Below, one piece after another: positions 11,401 through 26,400 of a stretch of DNA of 64,000 nt. The stretch is from NCBI RefSeq assembly GCF_041381155.1, contig NC_091142.1, forward strand, positions 35,947,604-36,011,603, in the 5' to 3' direction. The position numbers were made by a program, and so were the translations under genes. Source of the DNA: Argopecten irradians. Its lineage: Eukaryota; Mollusca; Bivalvia; Pectinida; Pectinidae. Position 1 is the stretch's first letter. Each line of letters opens with the position of its first letter. The notes beneath the pieces were generated by a model. The model ran no database searches and was not told the origin of the DNA. It saw only the letters and a program-made list of their open reading frames with translations.

Positions 11401-14400
11401 TGTCTTGTTGGAGTTCTCAATGATATATTTACCCCTCCTTACAGACGGAGCAGTGTTGTCTATATGGACCGGATGTGACGTAAATACAGTATAGTGTGAC
11501 GTAGATGTCCACGATCTGACGTAGACTACATACTTTGTGTCGTGAAGAAGTGATTTTCCTCCGCGCAAGCAATAAGTAACAGATGTTTTCTGACCAACGT
11601 CGTACCACAGATTTTCCAACAGTGGGTCAAATATCCCTGTTCCAACAGCCATTCCTTGCTGCCCCATGCTCCATTCCATTCGCTTTATGACATGTTTCTG
11701 TGTCCCTGACACAGTCCAAGCAGCGGAAATACAAGCAGACGAAGTCAAAACCTCTTGATCGTTGTATTTACCATCATGTTGAATATTGATATTCATATCA
11801 AAGTCATCCGTGTAATTACTTTCCGTACAATCGACATCCACTTCCACTGAGTGACATTTCTGAGATATAACAGCACATGTGCAATCCTTATTGCAATATG
11901 CCGCATCACAGGAATGTTTTAAGATTTCCAAATAACCAAATGTGTTTTTATTGTCTGATGCTATAACCGTTACTGTAACCCTGCTGATACTACTAAACAA
12001 ACCAGCATTATTATCCGCCCATACAGACAATACCATCTGTTGTCCAGAATGCAATCGGCCATTTAGAGTCAACTGAAACTTCTCTGAGTCATCGTCAGAT
12101 TCAGATGAAATGAAAGTAAGGATCCCATCACTTATCTCCGACCCACTGTATGTATTCCCTACGGTAACGTAGTAAGTCCCGATTCCTGATTCTAGGTCTT
12201 TGAACCCATACAGTGTCAGGTTCACAAAGGATTTTGTTTCGTTTGCGTTAGGAGACAGATGCCATGGTATAGGTTCTATGATCCCTCCCTGATGAGGAGG
12301 GGTTGGGTCGATAAGTAATCCATTCGATGTAGACGATGTACACAGTGCGGCTTCATTGCACGCTGTCACAACAGCAGTGTAAGTATCACCAGGCTTCAAT
12401 GGGTGTTTAGGGTCTAAAGTAATTATGTGACTTGTCTCTCCAGATAAATAAACATTTTCTATAGGCGTGTGTCCATCAGCATGAGCTCTCATTCTTATAA
12501 TCTGCTTCACAATAGGACTGTCTTGGTCCTCAAATTTCCAGTTCATCATCACCACGGTGGGATCAATCTGTACTGTTACATTTGTGTTTGTGTTTTCTCT
12601 ACCTAGAACAGGGGGAGATAATACTACTGGGGGCGTAGTGTCGACTATAAAGGTGTCTGAAACACTCCTAGTGGACATGTCTAGTGGGTTGTTAGCTCTA
12701 ACCTCTACACTGAGCGACACACGTTCTGGTAAGGTGACAGGAAGTGTGACTGTGTTGGAGAGAAACACATTGGTAAATGTTAGGATATCACAGTCGCTGT
12801 TATTTGTGTGTCTGACGCATACTTCGTAGTTTTGTATTTTAGATTCTACGTCTACGAATCCAAACCATTGCATCTGAATTGAGTCCCTGAAATAGAATAA
12901 AACAAACTGCACTCATAAACTTGAAGTGTGGTAGAAGAAAAGTAACATTGATATTTCTATTTCAAGGTGGAAAAGTTTTAATAAAATTTGAATATACCCA
13001 AAATGACAACTTACGGATGCGGCCAGAACCTTGAGTGATGGCCATTGATACCAACATGGACGATCCCCGGAAGTGGCGGTGAATTGTCAGTGATAAAGCC
13101 GTTTGATGATACAGATGTACAGAGACCAGCTCCGTTACACGCTTGAACTGTACAGTAGTAGGTCATTCCTGGTATAAAGTTAGATATCCATTGACTTTCT
13201 GAAAACAGGAAAAATAGTTCATGGCAACATGTTAGTTGATGATATCGCTTTCATATATAACATTGAATAAGATAAAAGTAATTTTCAATTTGATTTTTCT
13301 GACTTTCATTGAAACTAATTTTCTAGTTTTCCTGTATGCAACAGCTGGTTAGTGAGATTGATATATTCCATATATTGTGTCTTTATTCCGTGTACAAAGT
13401 ATGACATGCTTTGATTCGATTCGCTGTTGATGCAGGACGACGTTACCTGTTATGAAACTGACGAAGAATTTATTTAACTTACTTATAGTGTTAGCTTCTT
13501 AGGTATCAAAACCAATAAAGTATCCCCATGAAAGAATGCTATTACGTTTATAACAATGTAAAATGTCTTACTGGCATACTGACTGGGTCAACTACAAACA
13601 CACTAGTAACATTTGTATAAACATTACATTTGAAGATTTCACCTTTGTTTTTGTTCCGGTGAAGGACAATGGTTTGACGTCATCCAGGAGAGGGGATGTC
13701 CCCAGTCTCGCCGAGTAATACTTGATACCCGAGTGGGGGTCACTAAAACCAGACCAGTGACAGCCAGTGTGTGTTGTGTTTGGTTGAAAGTCGATGTCCG
13801 CCTAAAATCAAAATATGTTTTATTTAAAAATTGATAAAAAATTGTAACAAAGTTGAAACTTGATCTAGGTACTTTTTTTCTTAAAAAATTGACGCCAGGG
13901 TCATTATTCGTCACAGCACTTAACAAAGCCAATTATACTTTGGAACCTATAACTTTGGGCTAGATTTATATAATGGTCTGAATTTGAAATAACACGGCGT
14001 ATTTTGGTAGAAATAATTTAAAAGAAACCCACACATTTGCGTATAACGAGCATTTCAATGGGTTTATACCTTTTTATCAGTCCATAAAGGAACAAATGAC
14101 GTCGCAGTATGTAACGACGCTTCTGACTGAACAAGATGATTTTTTAGGAACAAAGAGTCCTAAAATGAATTTGAAACTTTGAAATGTTTAATTTGAATAG
14201 AGTTGGTAAAGTTATTGATATATAATCGAAACATTTAAATGTGTACTGTCACCATAATACGCTTGTCGATTATCTACAGGACATACGCATATATTCAAGT
14301 TAATCTTTAAGTAATTTAAATTTGACATTAATTATCAAAATATTTAACTACTATTGATGGAGTATATAAAAATAACGATGAAAGCTATTTACGTGTTCGC

Positions 14401-17400
14401 CTAATTGTGTGGTATAACCAGGCCATAGTTTTGAAATTTGATTTGGGTTAAGTCGTAGTCATTACACATATGCACATACATAATATATCTTCAGGCAGTT
14501 GATTCAGGAACATCGTTTTAGAAGTCTATTTAGGAAGTTAATTCATATCTAGGAAGTTGTTACTCATTCATAGCCTGATATCACTGTGTAATCGTAATCT
14601 TTATACCATTCATGCTTCCTGGTATTGAATATATAAGATGCTCAAATATTCTTTACACTACAGACTACAGACACTACAGACATGAGATACTTCACACAAG
14701 GACAAACCTGCAGATACCAACACTAGGAAGCATGGAAATAATTTTATGAAGATGTATTTTAGTAGACGGTGAAATATTATTGTAATTCCCGTTAGGATTT
14801 ATAGGGCTATACAGTTCTTTATCCACTATAATAATTATACATATGGAATCAAATAAAAACCATGTAACTAAAAGTCATCGCCTCTAGCATTATTATTCAT
14901 CAACGAGCAGCTACCAACAGTACACCATCAACAACAACAAAAACATTCATTATAATTGGATTCATGTTTATAGTTGCTTCGATAAACACGCTGAATATAT
15001 GACCTTTGTTTGATTTCCTGATCAAAGAAGTTAAATACAAACGAGTGTTGACAATGATGCGCACAAAACCTATCAAGATATCTCATAGCTTAAAGATGCT
15101 CCACCACCGACAGAGCATAAATGATATTAATTATTTGAACAATAATTTGTGAATAATCGTGTATATAAAGGTATGATTAACACAAAAAATAACAATATAT
15201 AAGTTATTTTGCCTTTGGTGCATGCACAATCAATACTTCTTCATTCAATATAGAATATAGTGCCACAGATTTTTTCGGGATGTAATTAATTATTCTTCAT
15301 GTTTTTAACTTGAAGTAAAATTAGAAGCTCAAACTTTTCAATTGCGGTAATGGTGTAAAGTAAGTAAGTTTAGTAACTGAAGAAAAATACTACATCGTCT
15401 ACTCCTGCTTTTTATAGTGAAAAAATACCATTTGTCAGCGGTGGAGAATCTTTACGGTCACATCAGGAGAAAAGTTTATGTTTTCTGAAATCGTTGATGA
15501 CATGCGACTTTCCAATAATAGGCCTTTACGGTCACATTAGGAGAAAAGATTATGTATTCTGAAATCGTTGATGACATGCGACTTTCCAATAATAGGCCTA
15601 TAGCTGCCTGTATGGAAACAATAAACTAATCTTATATAAATATCACTTACCTCCAGAAGACCATCCCTGACAATCCCACCTAGCCGGAGCGGATCGGTCA
15701 CTTACCTCTAGAAGACCATCCCTGATAATCCCCACAGCCGGAGCGGATCGGTAACTTACCTCTAGAAGACCATCCCTGACAATCCCCATAGTCGAAGCGG
15801 ATCGGTCACTTACCTCTAGAAGACCATCCTTGACAATATCCACAGCCGGAGAGGATAGGTCACCTACCTCTAGAAGACCATCCCTGACAATCCCCACAGC
15901 CGGAGAGGATCGGTCAGTTACCCCCAGAAGACCATCCCTGACAATCCCCACAGCCGGAGCGAATCGGTCACTTACCTCCAGAAGACCATCCCTGACAATC
16001 CCCACAGCTGGAGCGAATCGGTCACTTACCTCCAGCAGACCATCCTTGACAACCCCCCTAGCCGGAGAGGATCGGTCCATCACAAACTCATCAGAAGCCG
16101 TCGCAGACGATAATTCTGCTCCATTCGTTACCTACAACAAACAGATATCAACTTACTTGATTTATTACTCTTTGAGGATTAGGCAATTTCGTGTAAAAAC
16201 AAGACAATACGAATATTAGTAAAGTATTAGCCCAGGTTTAAACTATTGATATTTTATACGTAATTAGTACTTCTTATGTGTACTTAAACATACAATAGTG
16301 TGTATATATCAGGAGAAACATTTAAGGATTGATTTTTAATTTTGTAACTTGCATTGACTGATGAAGAAAGTTTAATTCAAGCAAATGAAGTGAACTGCGA
16401 AGCAGTTCATGTAATTTTTGCATGAGATTAACATTCTTCATCATTGGGAAATGAAGTAATCGGAGTTTACTAGTTTCATTGAGGTGGAGCGAAGTGAAAA
16501 AACATATTATGTATTTCTGTTCAAGTACACCTATAACGTGATATACGTAGTTTAGGCATGCAAAACGTAACTAGTTTAAACAGATATTCTTAGGTACGTT
16601 TAATCAATAGAAGCAATAAACAGATTTAAACACAAGTTACCTACAGGCAGGATAACATAATAGCTGTGGCCATCATGTAGTGTCTCGAGGTCGGATAAAG
16701 AAGCGAATTCTCCAGAACAATCCTGATAGTTGATTACATCAGGCTGATGTTTAGACGATCCTACACCCAGACGAGTTTTAGAAATTCCACTCTCGTTATC
16801 TCGAACTCCGGTCCAGTGGACGGTGATCTCCTCAGACACGATGTCTGATTGTTTTAAATAGGTCCCGACCGATATGGTACCGGTAACTGGGGGAGTGTTA
16901 TCAAACATTACTCCGTTCGACACAGCGGTGGTCTGATGGCCAACGTGGTCAAATGCTTAAATGGAAATGGAAACTCACTACAATAGGTGAGCGTGTTTGA
17001 ATATTGCGATATGGTTATGATGGTTCGATGATAAATAATAATTGCATCAAAAAATAAACATATATGAATATATGTCAACATTCATCTATGGGAAAATTAC
17101 AAAAACAAAATAAAATGAGTAAATAATGAAATAAAAATTAGTTTTTGCTATTGAATTCAAAACAACGCGATACTGGTTTTTTACAAACATAAGTTGTGCT
17201 TAGCTATCAATACTTAGATTGTAGAACCGACACGCGTCAAGACTACTTACCTGTAACTGTGACGTAGTACGTCACCCCCGGAATAAGTGTCGGGTTATTG
17301 ACTCTAGCGGAGTGATAGAGACCGACGTCTGTTTCAGGTACAACGTCCTGAGCGTACGGATTACTTCCTAGGAGTACAAACGTCATCATATAATTCAAGA

Positions 17401-20400
17401 TAACAATACATTCCTGTCATGGTATGGTTATAAACGCTAACAAGATATACGGATGCTATATACACATGTAGCGTCTACGGCCGCCAGAATCGAACTGTAA
17501 ATTACCATAACTGCATGTGTTAAATAATAATAAGGCGGTAGAATGTAAAGGGAAAGATTTATCAAAAATTGAAATTTTATGGCCAATTCCACTGTTTATA
17601 TCAGATACAATAAAATATGTTTAAGTCAAAGTCATTTTTGTGTTCTCTTTAGAAGAACAAGCGATTATTTTCTAACGAAAGGGACATTTGATAAATTGTT
17701 TGCTAAGTGATTTGTTCCAGTCCTATTACTATTGTTAATGACAAAATGTATGTTTTAAGTAACCAGCATGGTTAAACACAAGAAATTACCGACAATTCCA
17801 TAATATCGCCAAAATCCTTTGACTTACCGACGGAATATGTAAACCTTGCTATCGATGATGGATATCCCAAAGTTCTGTATCCATCGAAATCCTGGAATCC
17901 GTCCCAATGTATTATAAGACTTGACTCCTGAGTGATGAAGCCATTATCGGATGTGAATATGACATCGCCGACAACAGGTGGGGTTATATCAACTACAAAC
18001 CCGTTCCCACACGTTTGTACAGACGGTATATCATCCTTAACTATTGTGGTGACGGCGCATATATAGTAAACAATCTCAAAGTCTAGATTGATTCCCTGGA
18101 AGGCAGATAACCCCCCGACAGTTTCTACAGTCGCTACACAATCAGGGTTTACCTCGCATGGCTGGGTAAAATTGTACGTGTTCCTCAGAAGATACCACGT
18201 GATTGCTCTGTCGCCCATTCCAAGAATAACTCCGCCAGGTCTGAAAGACTTACCAGTGAAGTCAAGTTCTGATCCGTGAAGCCACGCAAGCTTGTCCCCA
18301 ATGTTAGAGGCGTAGAACAATTCTTTGTTGTGTCTAATGTCGTCTGCGTCAGAGTCTACCTCGTAGAGTTGGTGTTTATCAAACACGTTAGGGTCCTCCG
18401 TTACAATGAGTGGACCACACCTGCTCCCCATGGAACCTTCAGGACAAAAAACCTCGACACAAGTCTGCATCTTCACATGTGGGTACAGGGGCAGCTTCTG
18501 GCATGTCGATAACTAAAACATGGAAAGAAGTATTCTAAGGAAATTTACCTAAAAGTGGCAGCCTTAACTTTTAAATTCAAAGTGGTAACTAGATAGATAT
18601 AATTATGTCAGAAACGCGACGCTTCTTTTAAATTTTTGTTCGAGACATATGTAGATGATATTTAACTGACATGATTTCATTCTTACTTGACATTTTCACA
18701 GTCGTCTAAAATAATTGCTCGGGTTAATTAATATGCGATATTAATATGTATGATAAAATAAGGATAAAATATACCTTTAACATACCTCTACTGTAGTGCT
18801 ATTGGATTCAATGATGTACAAATTCCAATCAGTTAACTGTATCTTCAAATCTTTGTCCCGGAAAATTCCCCAACGAATAGCGACACTTTTGTCCATTCCC
18901 CCGGATACACCATTAGAACACTGCAGGTCTGCTATAGTGAGTTGTATGTCTGAACATTCAGGTCCAGTTCTATTCATCCAAGATGACATAGAGAAGCCTT
19001 CGTAAAGATGATCAATTAATGCAAATCCGTTCGTTTTTACCCAATCAAAACATGTATATTCTACGCATTGTCTCAAAGCAAAGAAATAGCGACCTTTAAC
19101 CAGATTGACAGTACCAAATGAAAAACTATTTAAGTGTCCGGATACAGTTGTGAAGTCAATTACTAACGGCTCTCCTGTTCCTTCCGCTAGCGAAAGAAAC
19201 TCCACTTCATAATGGGAAACATAGCTACTAAGTTTCCCTTGGTTCCAGTACAAAGATGCTATGTCACGACTGATTTGACTATCAACATCAGGGACGCAGT
19301 TCAGGATATGTAAGCTGAACGACCTGTTCGTATCTGAAGCAACTTTAAATTGTGGCTTCGCGATAAGCGGAAGGAACTGATAATAATTAACCAAATTGAT
19401 GGTCGTATGAACCGTGACTATGGCCTCGGCACTGTCTATAGTTAAACTGGCATTCGACACCAGCGAATAGGTATGACCGATATGGAGGTTTATTTTACTG
19501 GGAGTGTAAATATTCACGGTGCCAAATTTTTGTTCGACCGGGGTTCCAATTTTTCCAGCGCAGCCGTTTCCATCAAACACACGTAGAGATGTCATAATGT
19601 CCATTGGATTAATAACTGTGAATCCGTCTGATATCGTGTCTGTTGAACCTCCCGAGGTAATAGCACGCACGGTAACAAAATAGCGACGGTAATGTGAAAG
19701 GTTTGTTGCATTTTCACAATACAATTTCCTATTCGGAACTTCATGGAAAGGGATTGTATCATCTGTTCCTGGAACCTCTCCTATACCAAGTTCGTGTGTC
19801 ATATCGCCGACATGTGAAAAACCTTCCCACGTGACACAAAATTCCTCGAGCGAGACAGAAACATCAATGTCCTCTATACCATCTGCGTATCCGCCATCAT
19901 TACGTAAGACGTCATATACAACACCGTGGCCAGGGGGATTCTGGGAAGGCAAATAGAAATTATCTGTGTTTACTGTACAGTGATACCCTGCATGGTTAAA
20001 GACGTGAAGCTGGATGGTAAAGGTGAGCTGCAAGTCTGAATCATACACGTGTAATTCGGGTAGAGGGATGTTTACACATATCTGTCCTTTTACAACACAT
20101 GTATCAGCATCTGAGTCACCCATTTGCTTGAACAACGAGACGTACTCTCCTTGTCGACCTGGCACAAAATTATCATAATCAGATTTCAAAATATACACAA
20201 ATTTATTACCAAATCCGCCTTATATATAATGATTTCATCCGTGTAATATTTTTGCATATGCAACTATGGTAATATAGTTCATTTCCATAACTTGTAGTCA
20301 GTAAAGAATGACATGACGATAGAATTTGAGGACGCAGTAACAAAATGTATATGTATAAGGCTTAATCACAGGTTAAAATAATTATTGTATGTCGCACATT

Positions 20401-23400
20401 CAATCCGAATAGTATGAGACCAAATCAAATATCATGCGGGTAGACATATTAATTAATTCACTTGACTGTTAAATGTTTACTTACCAACCCGGTATAGAAA
20501 TGTAGATATTGGTTCCTTTTGTTCCTCGTCAGCGATAGCTCCTCCACTCCAGTAAATATACAAGGAACCGTTTTGTATAAGGACAGGTAGGGAGGGTGGA
20601 CAGACCGGAGGAGTTTCGTCTACAATAACAGGACCGATAGACGCTGTAGATGTTAGGGCAGCGGTGTTTGTTATTTTAACAAATATGTATATCTCATCCC
20701 CGTCACTAAGACCTACGTGCCTTGATTTGTAATAGTCGGTATGTGACGATATGTGATAGTCAATCAGATCTGGAGACAAACTGCTGTATTCTGTGGAACC
20801 AACGCCTATGTAAACGTCACGAATCTGACTTCCCGTATCAATAACGTCCCATTGAAGATCGATGAGGTCAATTGGAAGGTAGATAGTACCATGACCGTCA
20901 CTGATAAAGCACGGTTTAGTTTGTGATGGCTGGAGACCTTCTACTGGTAACAGAGACAGGAACTCATTTACGGTTGTGTTTCTACACAGTTCATCACAAT
21001 GGCCATCACTGACCTTGTACTTTGTCAGATTCCTCGTTATGTACCACGCTGTTCCCTCGGAACACACCATACACCCAGTGGAAGTCGCACTCTTCAGAGT
21101 AACATTGGTGATGAGGGGAGGAGTCTTGTCTAACACGATTCCATCTGAACACACAGGATCTGACGACTCCATAGCGTTATTATACGCCACAACTGTTACA
21201 AAGTACTGTCCCTCCGCGGCTAGTGTAACGCGAGCGGACTGAAAAGTCGTAGTAATGATAGATGTTTCATCATGTAAGGTAACATCGCTGTTATTAATAC
21301 CCCCGAACGCGTCTTTGTCCAGACAGGAGTTACCTACCCCTACTTTGTAGGAGTGAATGCCACTCTCATGGTCAATAAACCCGTCCCAGTGTACCGTAAC
21401 CGTCTCTTCACTAGTGTAGTCGATATCCTCCCCCACGACCGAACCCTCGCTAACCACACCCACCGCCGGGGGAGAGTCGTCAGCTAAAACCTCTTTGTGT
21501 TCCACAAAGGAAAGTCTGGCGTCATTCGTCACCGACAAGGTGAAATGGTACACACGGTTGTGGTTTCCGTTGTGAGTATTAAGATGCACCAGCGAATTTA
21601 GGCTCAATGAGAAGTTGTAATAAGCACATACACCGACGGATGGGCAGTAGCAGTTGGAATATTCTGGACAGATTTCCTGTAAACAGTAAGGTTGACACCA
21701 TTGGTTAAGTCACAAAGCAAAGGACTATGTATGGTTTGGGCACTTTTGGGCCCTCAAATCCATACATTTTTCAAAACAGTTGTTAATGATTACTTTGTTG
21801 TATTTGAAACATTTAGTACATCCTTGATTTAACTATAATGACTGTTCTAATTTTACAGCTGTAGTTGCGATGGTAACCATCCACAATACTGTTTACGCCA
21901 TAGATATTTGACGTCATAAAACGTCCAATGTTATTACGCAAAATTACCATACATGGCGCCAAGTACATTCAACCAGGCACTGTGTAGCGGTAATACAAAT
22001 ATTGAATTAAAAAATCAAAACACCTCTTAGTCTTGTGTTTGTGAATGTTTTTTTATAAAACAATGTATTTATTTGTTTCTACATAGCTATTTCTCTTTAC
22101 TTACATTCGGTCCTAGACGAGCAATTCCCAAAGAACCATTTCCAATATCGTGTCCTCCAAATGTTGTACCAAGTGACCAGTCCACAGAGTATAAGCCACT
22201 GTGTATGTCCAGCGCATTAAACTTGAGAATCATCTTCGACAGATCAGAACTGTTGTGAACATTTAACAATTTATATCCGTCCTTCTCAAGTCCAATATCG
22301 AATATCTCAGGTTCGCTCGAGTCTACGTGAGTGTATATATGTTCACTAAATGTATGATTCACGATATCTTTAGCCACAATGTCAAGCCGGTAGGTTTCTC
22401 CGTCTTGTAATGGCAGAGACAAACAAATCTTCTGTGAGGTAAAGTTCTGAACCGTTTCATTTACAAACAGTACACTGGTATCATTCGAAAGTGAGAAGTA
22501 GAATTCAGTTATTCCATCAACGTTCTCTGTTCCGGAAACTGGTAGAATTCCTGATATCTGTTCATATATACCGGTAAAATGTCCATGGTGATCTGGTTGT
22601 ATAGGTCGTAGTAAGACTTTTAACTTGTCGTTGTGATACCTGTCCTTCCATGAATAACAAAGATCACCAGGATTGGTTTGCCACTTGTATCCGGTACTTG
22701 CCGCTCCTGTCGTAGAGTACAAATGATTGTCTTCTCTAGTGAGTATTTCTGACGAATTATCAAATATTACAAATCGCCTGGCGTGTTTCACGTTATTGGC
22801 GACATCTTTCACGTCTAAGACGATTCCGTACATCGCAGGATTAGGCAAGTTATCTGGAATACGAATTGCTATAGACTGACTGGCATTGACGTGGATATTG
22901 ACAACAGGAGTTCTACTCATTTCAATCTGCCCCGGTCCTGCTTCCTTCACCCCATATACAGTGATCGAATATGTATCAATTCCAGACGCATATTGTAAGT
23001 TTCCAGGGACAGGTGTCGGATCATCCCATCCATTTACGATGACCTGGAAATTCCGATTAGTCAGGATACGGCTTCCTACGTCCAATGGTTCACTCACGCA
23101 GGTGTCAGTCTCGAGGCAGTGTACAGGATGGGCGTCGTCAAAATGGTAGCATAAGTCCTTTGTGGTCCGTGTCTTTGAGAAAGGAACCAGAGATTCGTCA
23201 TGATCGTCCGAAATTATATTCTTTGAAATCAGATGACCTCCACCGTGTGCGATGAATCGTAAACATAGTCTAACAAATAAAGGGTAACGCACTTTCAACC
23301 AAAGAAAATGAAAATAATTGTATAGAATGGGGATATGTTATTGACACATTAAACTAGTCAGTTACAAGCCGTTAGCAAAATATCGCGAATTACAGTGAAA

Positions 23401-26400
23401 TTTATGTCCAACTGCAATGTAATTACTTAATCTATTAGCTGATCAAAATAAAAAAAATTTAACCGTTACATATGAATGTTTCTTGATTGGATGAGAGTTA
23501 ATTGTCTAACTACAACGTCGGTATGGATATTATGCAAACATAAAGTATGGAACATCGCTATTTAAATGTTTGATTTGATAATAACGAAATTTAATTTCGT
23601 GATTTCCAGTCTAAACCTCGGTCATATACTGGTATCACATAGTTTTCTTGGGGAGAAAGAATATCAAACAGCAAACGGAGGGATTGGCCTTAGTAAAAAC
23701 TATTAGAAAGAAATATCAGGGAAATCAGCACATTCACTGTCCCAATGCAGAGTTGGACATGTGTCAAGTTTGGAATTGAATATCACATTCATTTAATAAT
23801 AACGGCACCAATTCCGTATCCAACTGTAAACTACTCACCGTTGTCCATTTGACAGGTGACCTGCCGAGCGTTCGTTGTTGATAACGGTGTCAAATGACAT
23901 CAGATGTTTAGGATCGTTACTTTGGGGGTCACTATGTAGATTGGTGGTCTTAATGGTGTTTTCACCGCCTGAAAAATGAACACAAATTATACACTGAAAA
24001 CGTCATCATGTGGGTGACGATGTTATTGGTGTTCGCCTAAAGTAATACACATTTATTTAACATACCAGTGATCGTCTTGATGACGATGCTGATGTCTACA
24101 TCAGTTACACCAAAGGCGTGGTTAGTGACGTAATCAGGTTTTGGTACATGGGTAACGTTGACTAATAACTCAAACGACGTGTTGGTCACTATTCTGTCTA
24201 CCTGTAGGTTACCATAGAAATCGCCTTGGTTCGAGCAGTGTGACGATGAGTTTGGCGGAATATGTGACATGAGAGCGTCATTGTTGGTGTCAATCACCAT
24301 CATTCTACAAGTCAGTACTTCAGGAACCTTTGCGACTAAAACAAAAACCAACAAAGAACTTAATCACTTATTTTATAAACATCTAACATATATTTATGGA
24401 CAATAAATATCACACTTTTGATTTTGTCAAGTAATTGATGGATCGCCAGCTGTCAGTCAAATCAAACAGGTACTGCACGTAAGTTTGCATTTTATATTGT
24501 ATATGCTATGGTATCTGATCCGACATAGAAAGGATACAAACGTGTGCAAGTACGAGGCGTGCCTATTCCTACTAGCTGGCGGTCAGTCAAATGAAAAACA
24601 AAAACACAAAAGTTTATATTTTCTGCATCCCGTACTTCGTTTGAAATGCTGTAATGATAGACCGACAAGTATGAAAATGTGTTAAACCTCCTTGTAATAA
24701 TTTTCTCCTAAGAACTTAAACAGAAGTCTGATTGTTCATTTAGAGGACTTATTATATCCGTGAAAAAAAGTAAAATTGGTTCTGTGGAATTTGCATAAGC
24801 CGGTTGACACCGGGACATGTATATTGATAAATGTGGCCACGTTTTCTGATTATAAGGATTTACTTATTTCATGAAGAGGGAATATTCAATTACTCCGAAA
24901 TAAACCACAGGGATCCGTGTTAGAGAAGGATCGGTTTCATAAGTTACAACGATGAAAAGTTTTGTCGTTTTACTTTAATCAAGCGAGAAACATTGACATT
25001 GGAGTTAAAATATGTCCATGACAATGCAAGTTTATTAAAGTTTATATACACTGTAATATAAGAATTTCTCCTATCCTATTGTTGCTATTTACTAATGACT
25101 GAGTATTACTTACGTTGACATCGTGATTGGTTGTCGTCCACTACTGTTGTAAAGGACGGTGACTCACACTGACAATCCTTAGCGTAGTTACTGTTACCAC
25201 AGTTACCAGGCCAGCACCAACGGTCCTCCCACGAACACGTCCCTTTGGGATAAGATGATATGAAAAAATAGTTATGTCCTCTCAAAACATACTTTCTGAT
25301 TTCCATCATCATTTATTTTAACAAAGAAACCAAGACTAAAGCAAGATTGTAAATTGCTAAAGCTTCAATGTAGGTCCATAACCGCGCCAATATGCATACG
25401 TTACACCGGACGCTGCGAAACTTGTTTTGAATTCAAGAATGGTGTCCGATACGCTACGACATTCCACTTGGATATTTTTTCAATGTAAAAATGCCTACAT
25501 ATAATATCAAATGTTTAAAGTAATAAACCAAACAAAAGCAATGAAGTGACCTTTAGGTGATATCTCTGAGGTGTTTTTGGTCCCTGTGGTAAATGGGAAT
25601 GGATAACCACCGGATTTAAAGTTTATCAAAATAAATGATAAAAAGGGACCGTCCGGACCGAAATCTTGGAATTCTAAAAGAATCGCATACGGATTTCCCT
25701 AAAACACAAAATGTGCAGAAAATGATAAAGATAAACAGACATAAACCAGATGAAATATCACAAATCACATAAGATGTGGAATGTTATACCTTGGGTATAA
25801 ATGTTATACCTTGGGTATATCATAAAAAATCATTATTTTGGTTATTCATTGGTTTTTAGGGGCGAAAATATCCCAAAACATTATTATGAAGTATAAAAAC
25901 GGTCGTGGATAATAAAGAAAGTTATCTTTTTTATATAATAGTTTTGTAGCTATCGTTAGAAATTGAGGACATTCAACAAGAATGAGCATATAGCCTACAA
26001 GAATGAATCTAATATTACAGAAAACATTATTTTTCATTTTTTTTTTTTAATTTTCGGTCATCTTTACACAAATGATATATAAGCTCAACACTTAGTTCAA
26101 GAACATCCATTTTTTTTTACATATTTGAAATCTGCATGTAAAATGCAAGAAAATAAGACTTGTTAGAAATAAATATTTCCCACAAGTTTGAGCTTCCTTA
26201 CCACAGCATTATGAATTTGATTATCATATATTTGAAAATAGGAAACAAAAGTAAATATGAAAATAAAACCAGATATTGTAATTATTTTTATAGGAAATAT
26301 TGTCATATACAATAAAATATGTAGGTACTTGCGCACTCCCTGTTTGAGTTGTATAACTTGTACAAAATCTTCTCACACTGGGAACACGTGATATCCGACA

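Noticed and set aside
15650..16080. CRISPR-like regular array
   Set aside because: Units are head-to-tail copies without unique spacers, they translate in one frame, and the setting is an animal gene. It is a coding minisatellite.
15830..16219. 129-codon plus-strand frame across the minisatellite
   Set aside because: It is the complement of the repetitive minus-strand exon 16, which has a matching single-unit exon in copy B.
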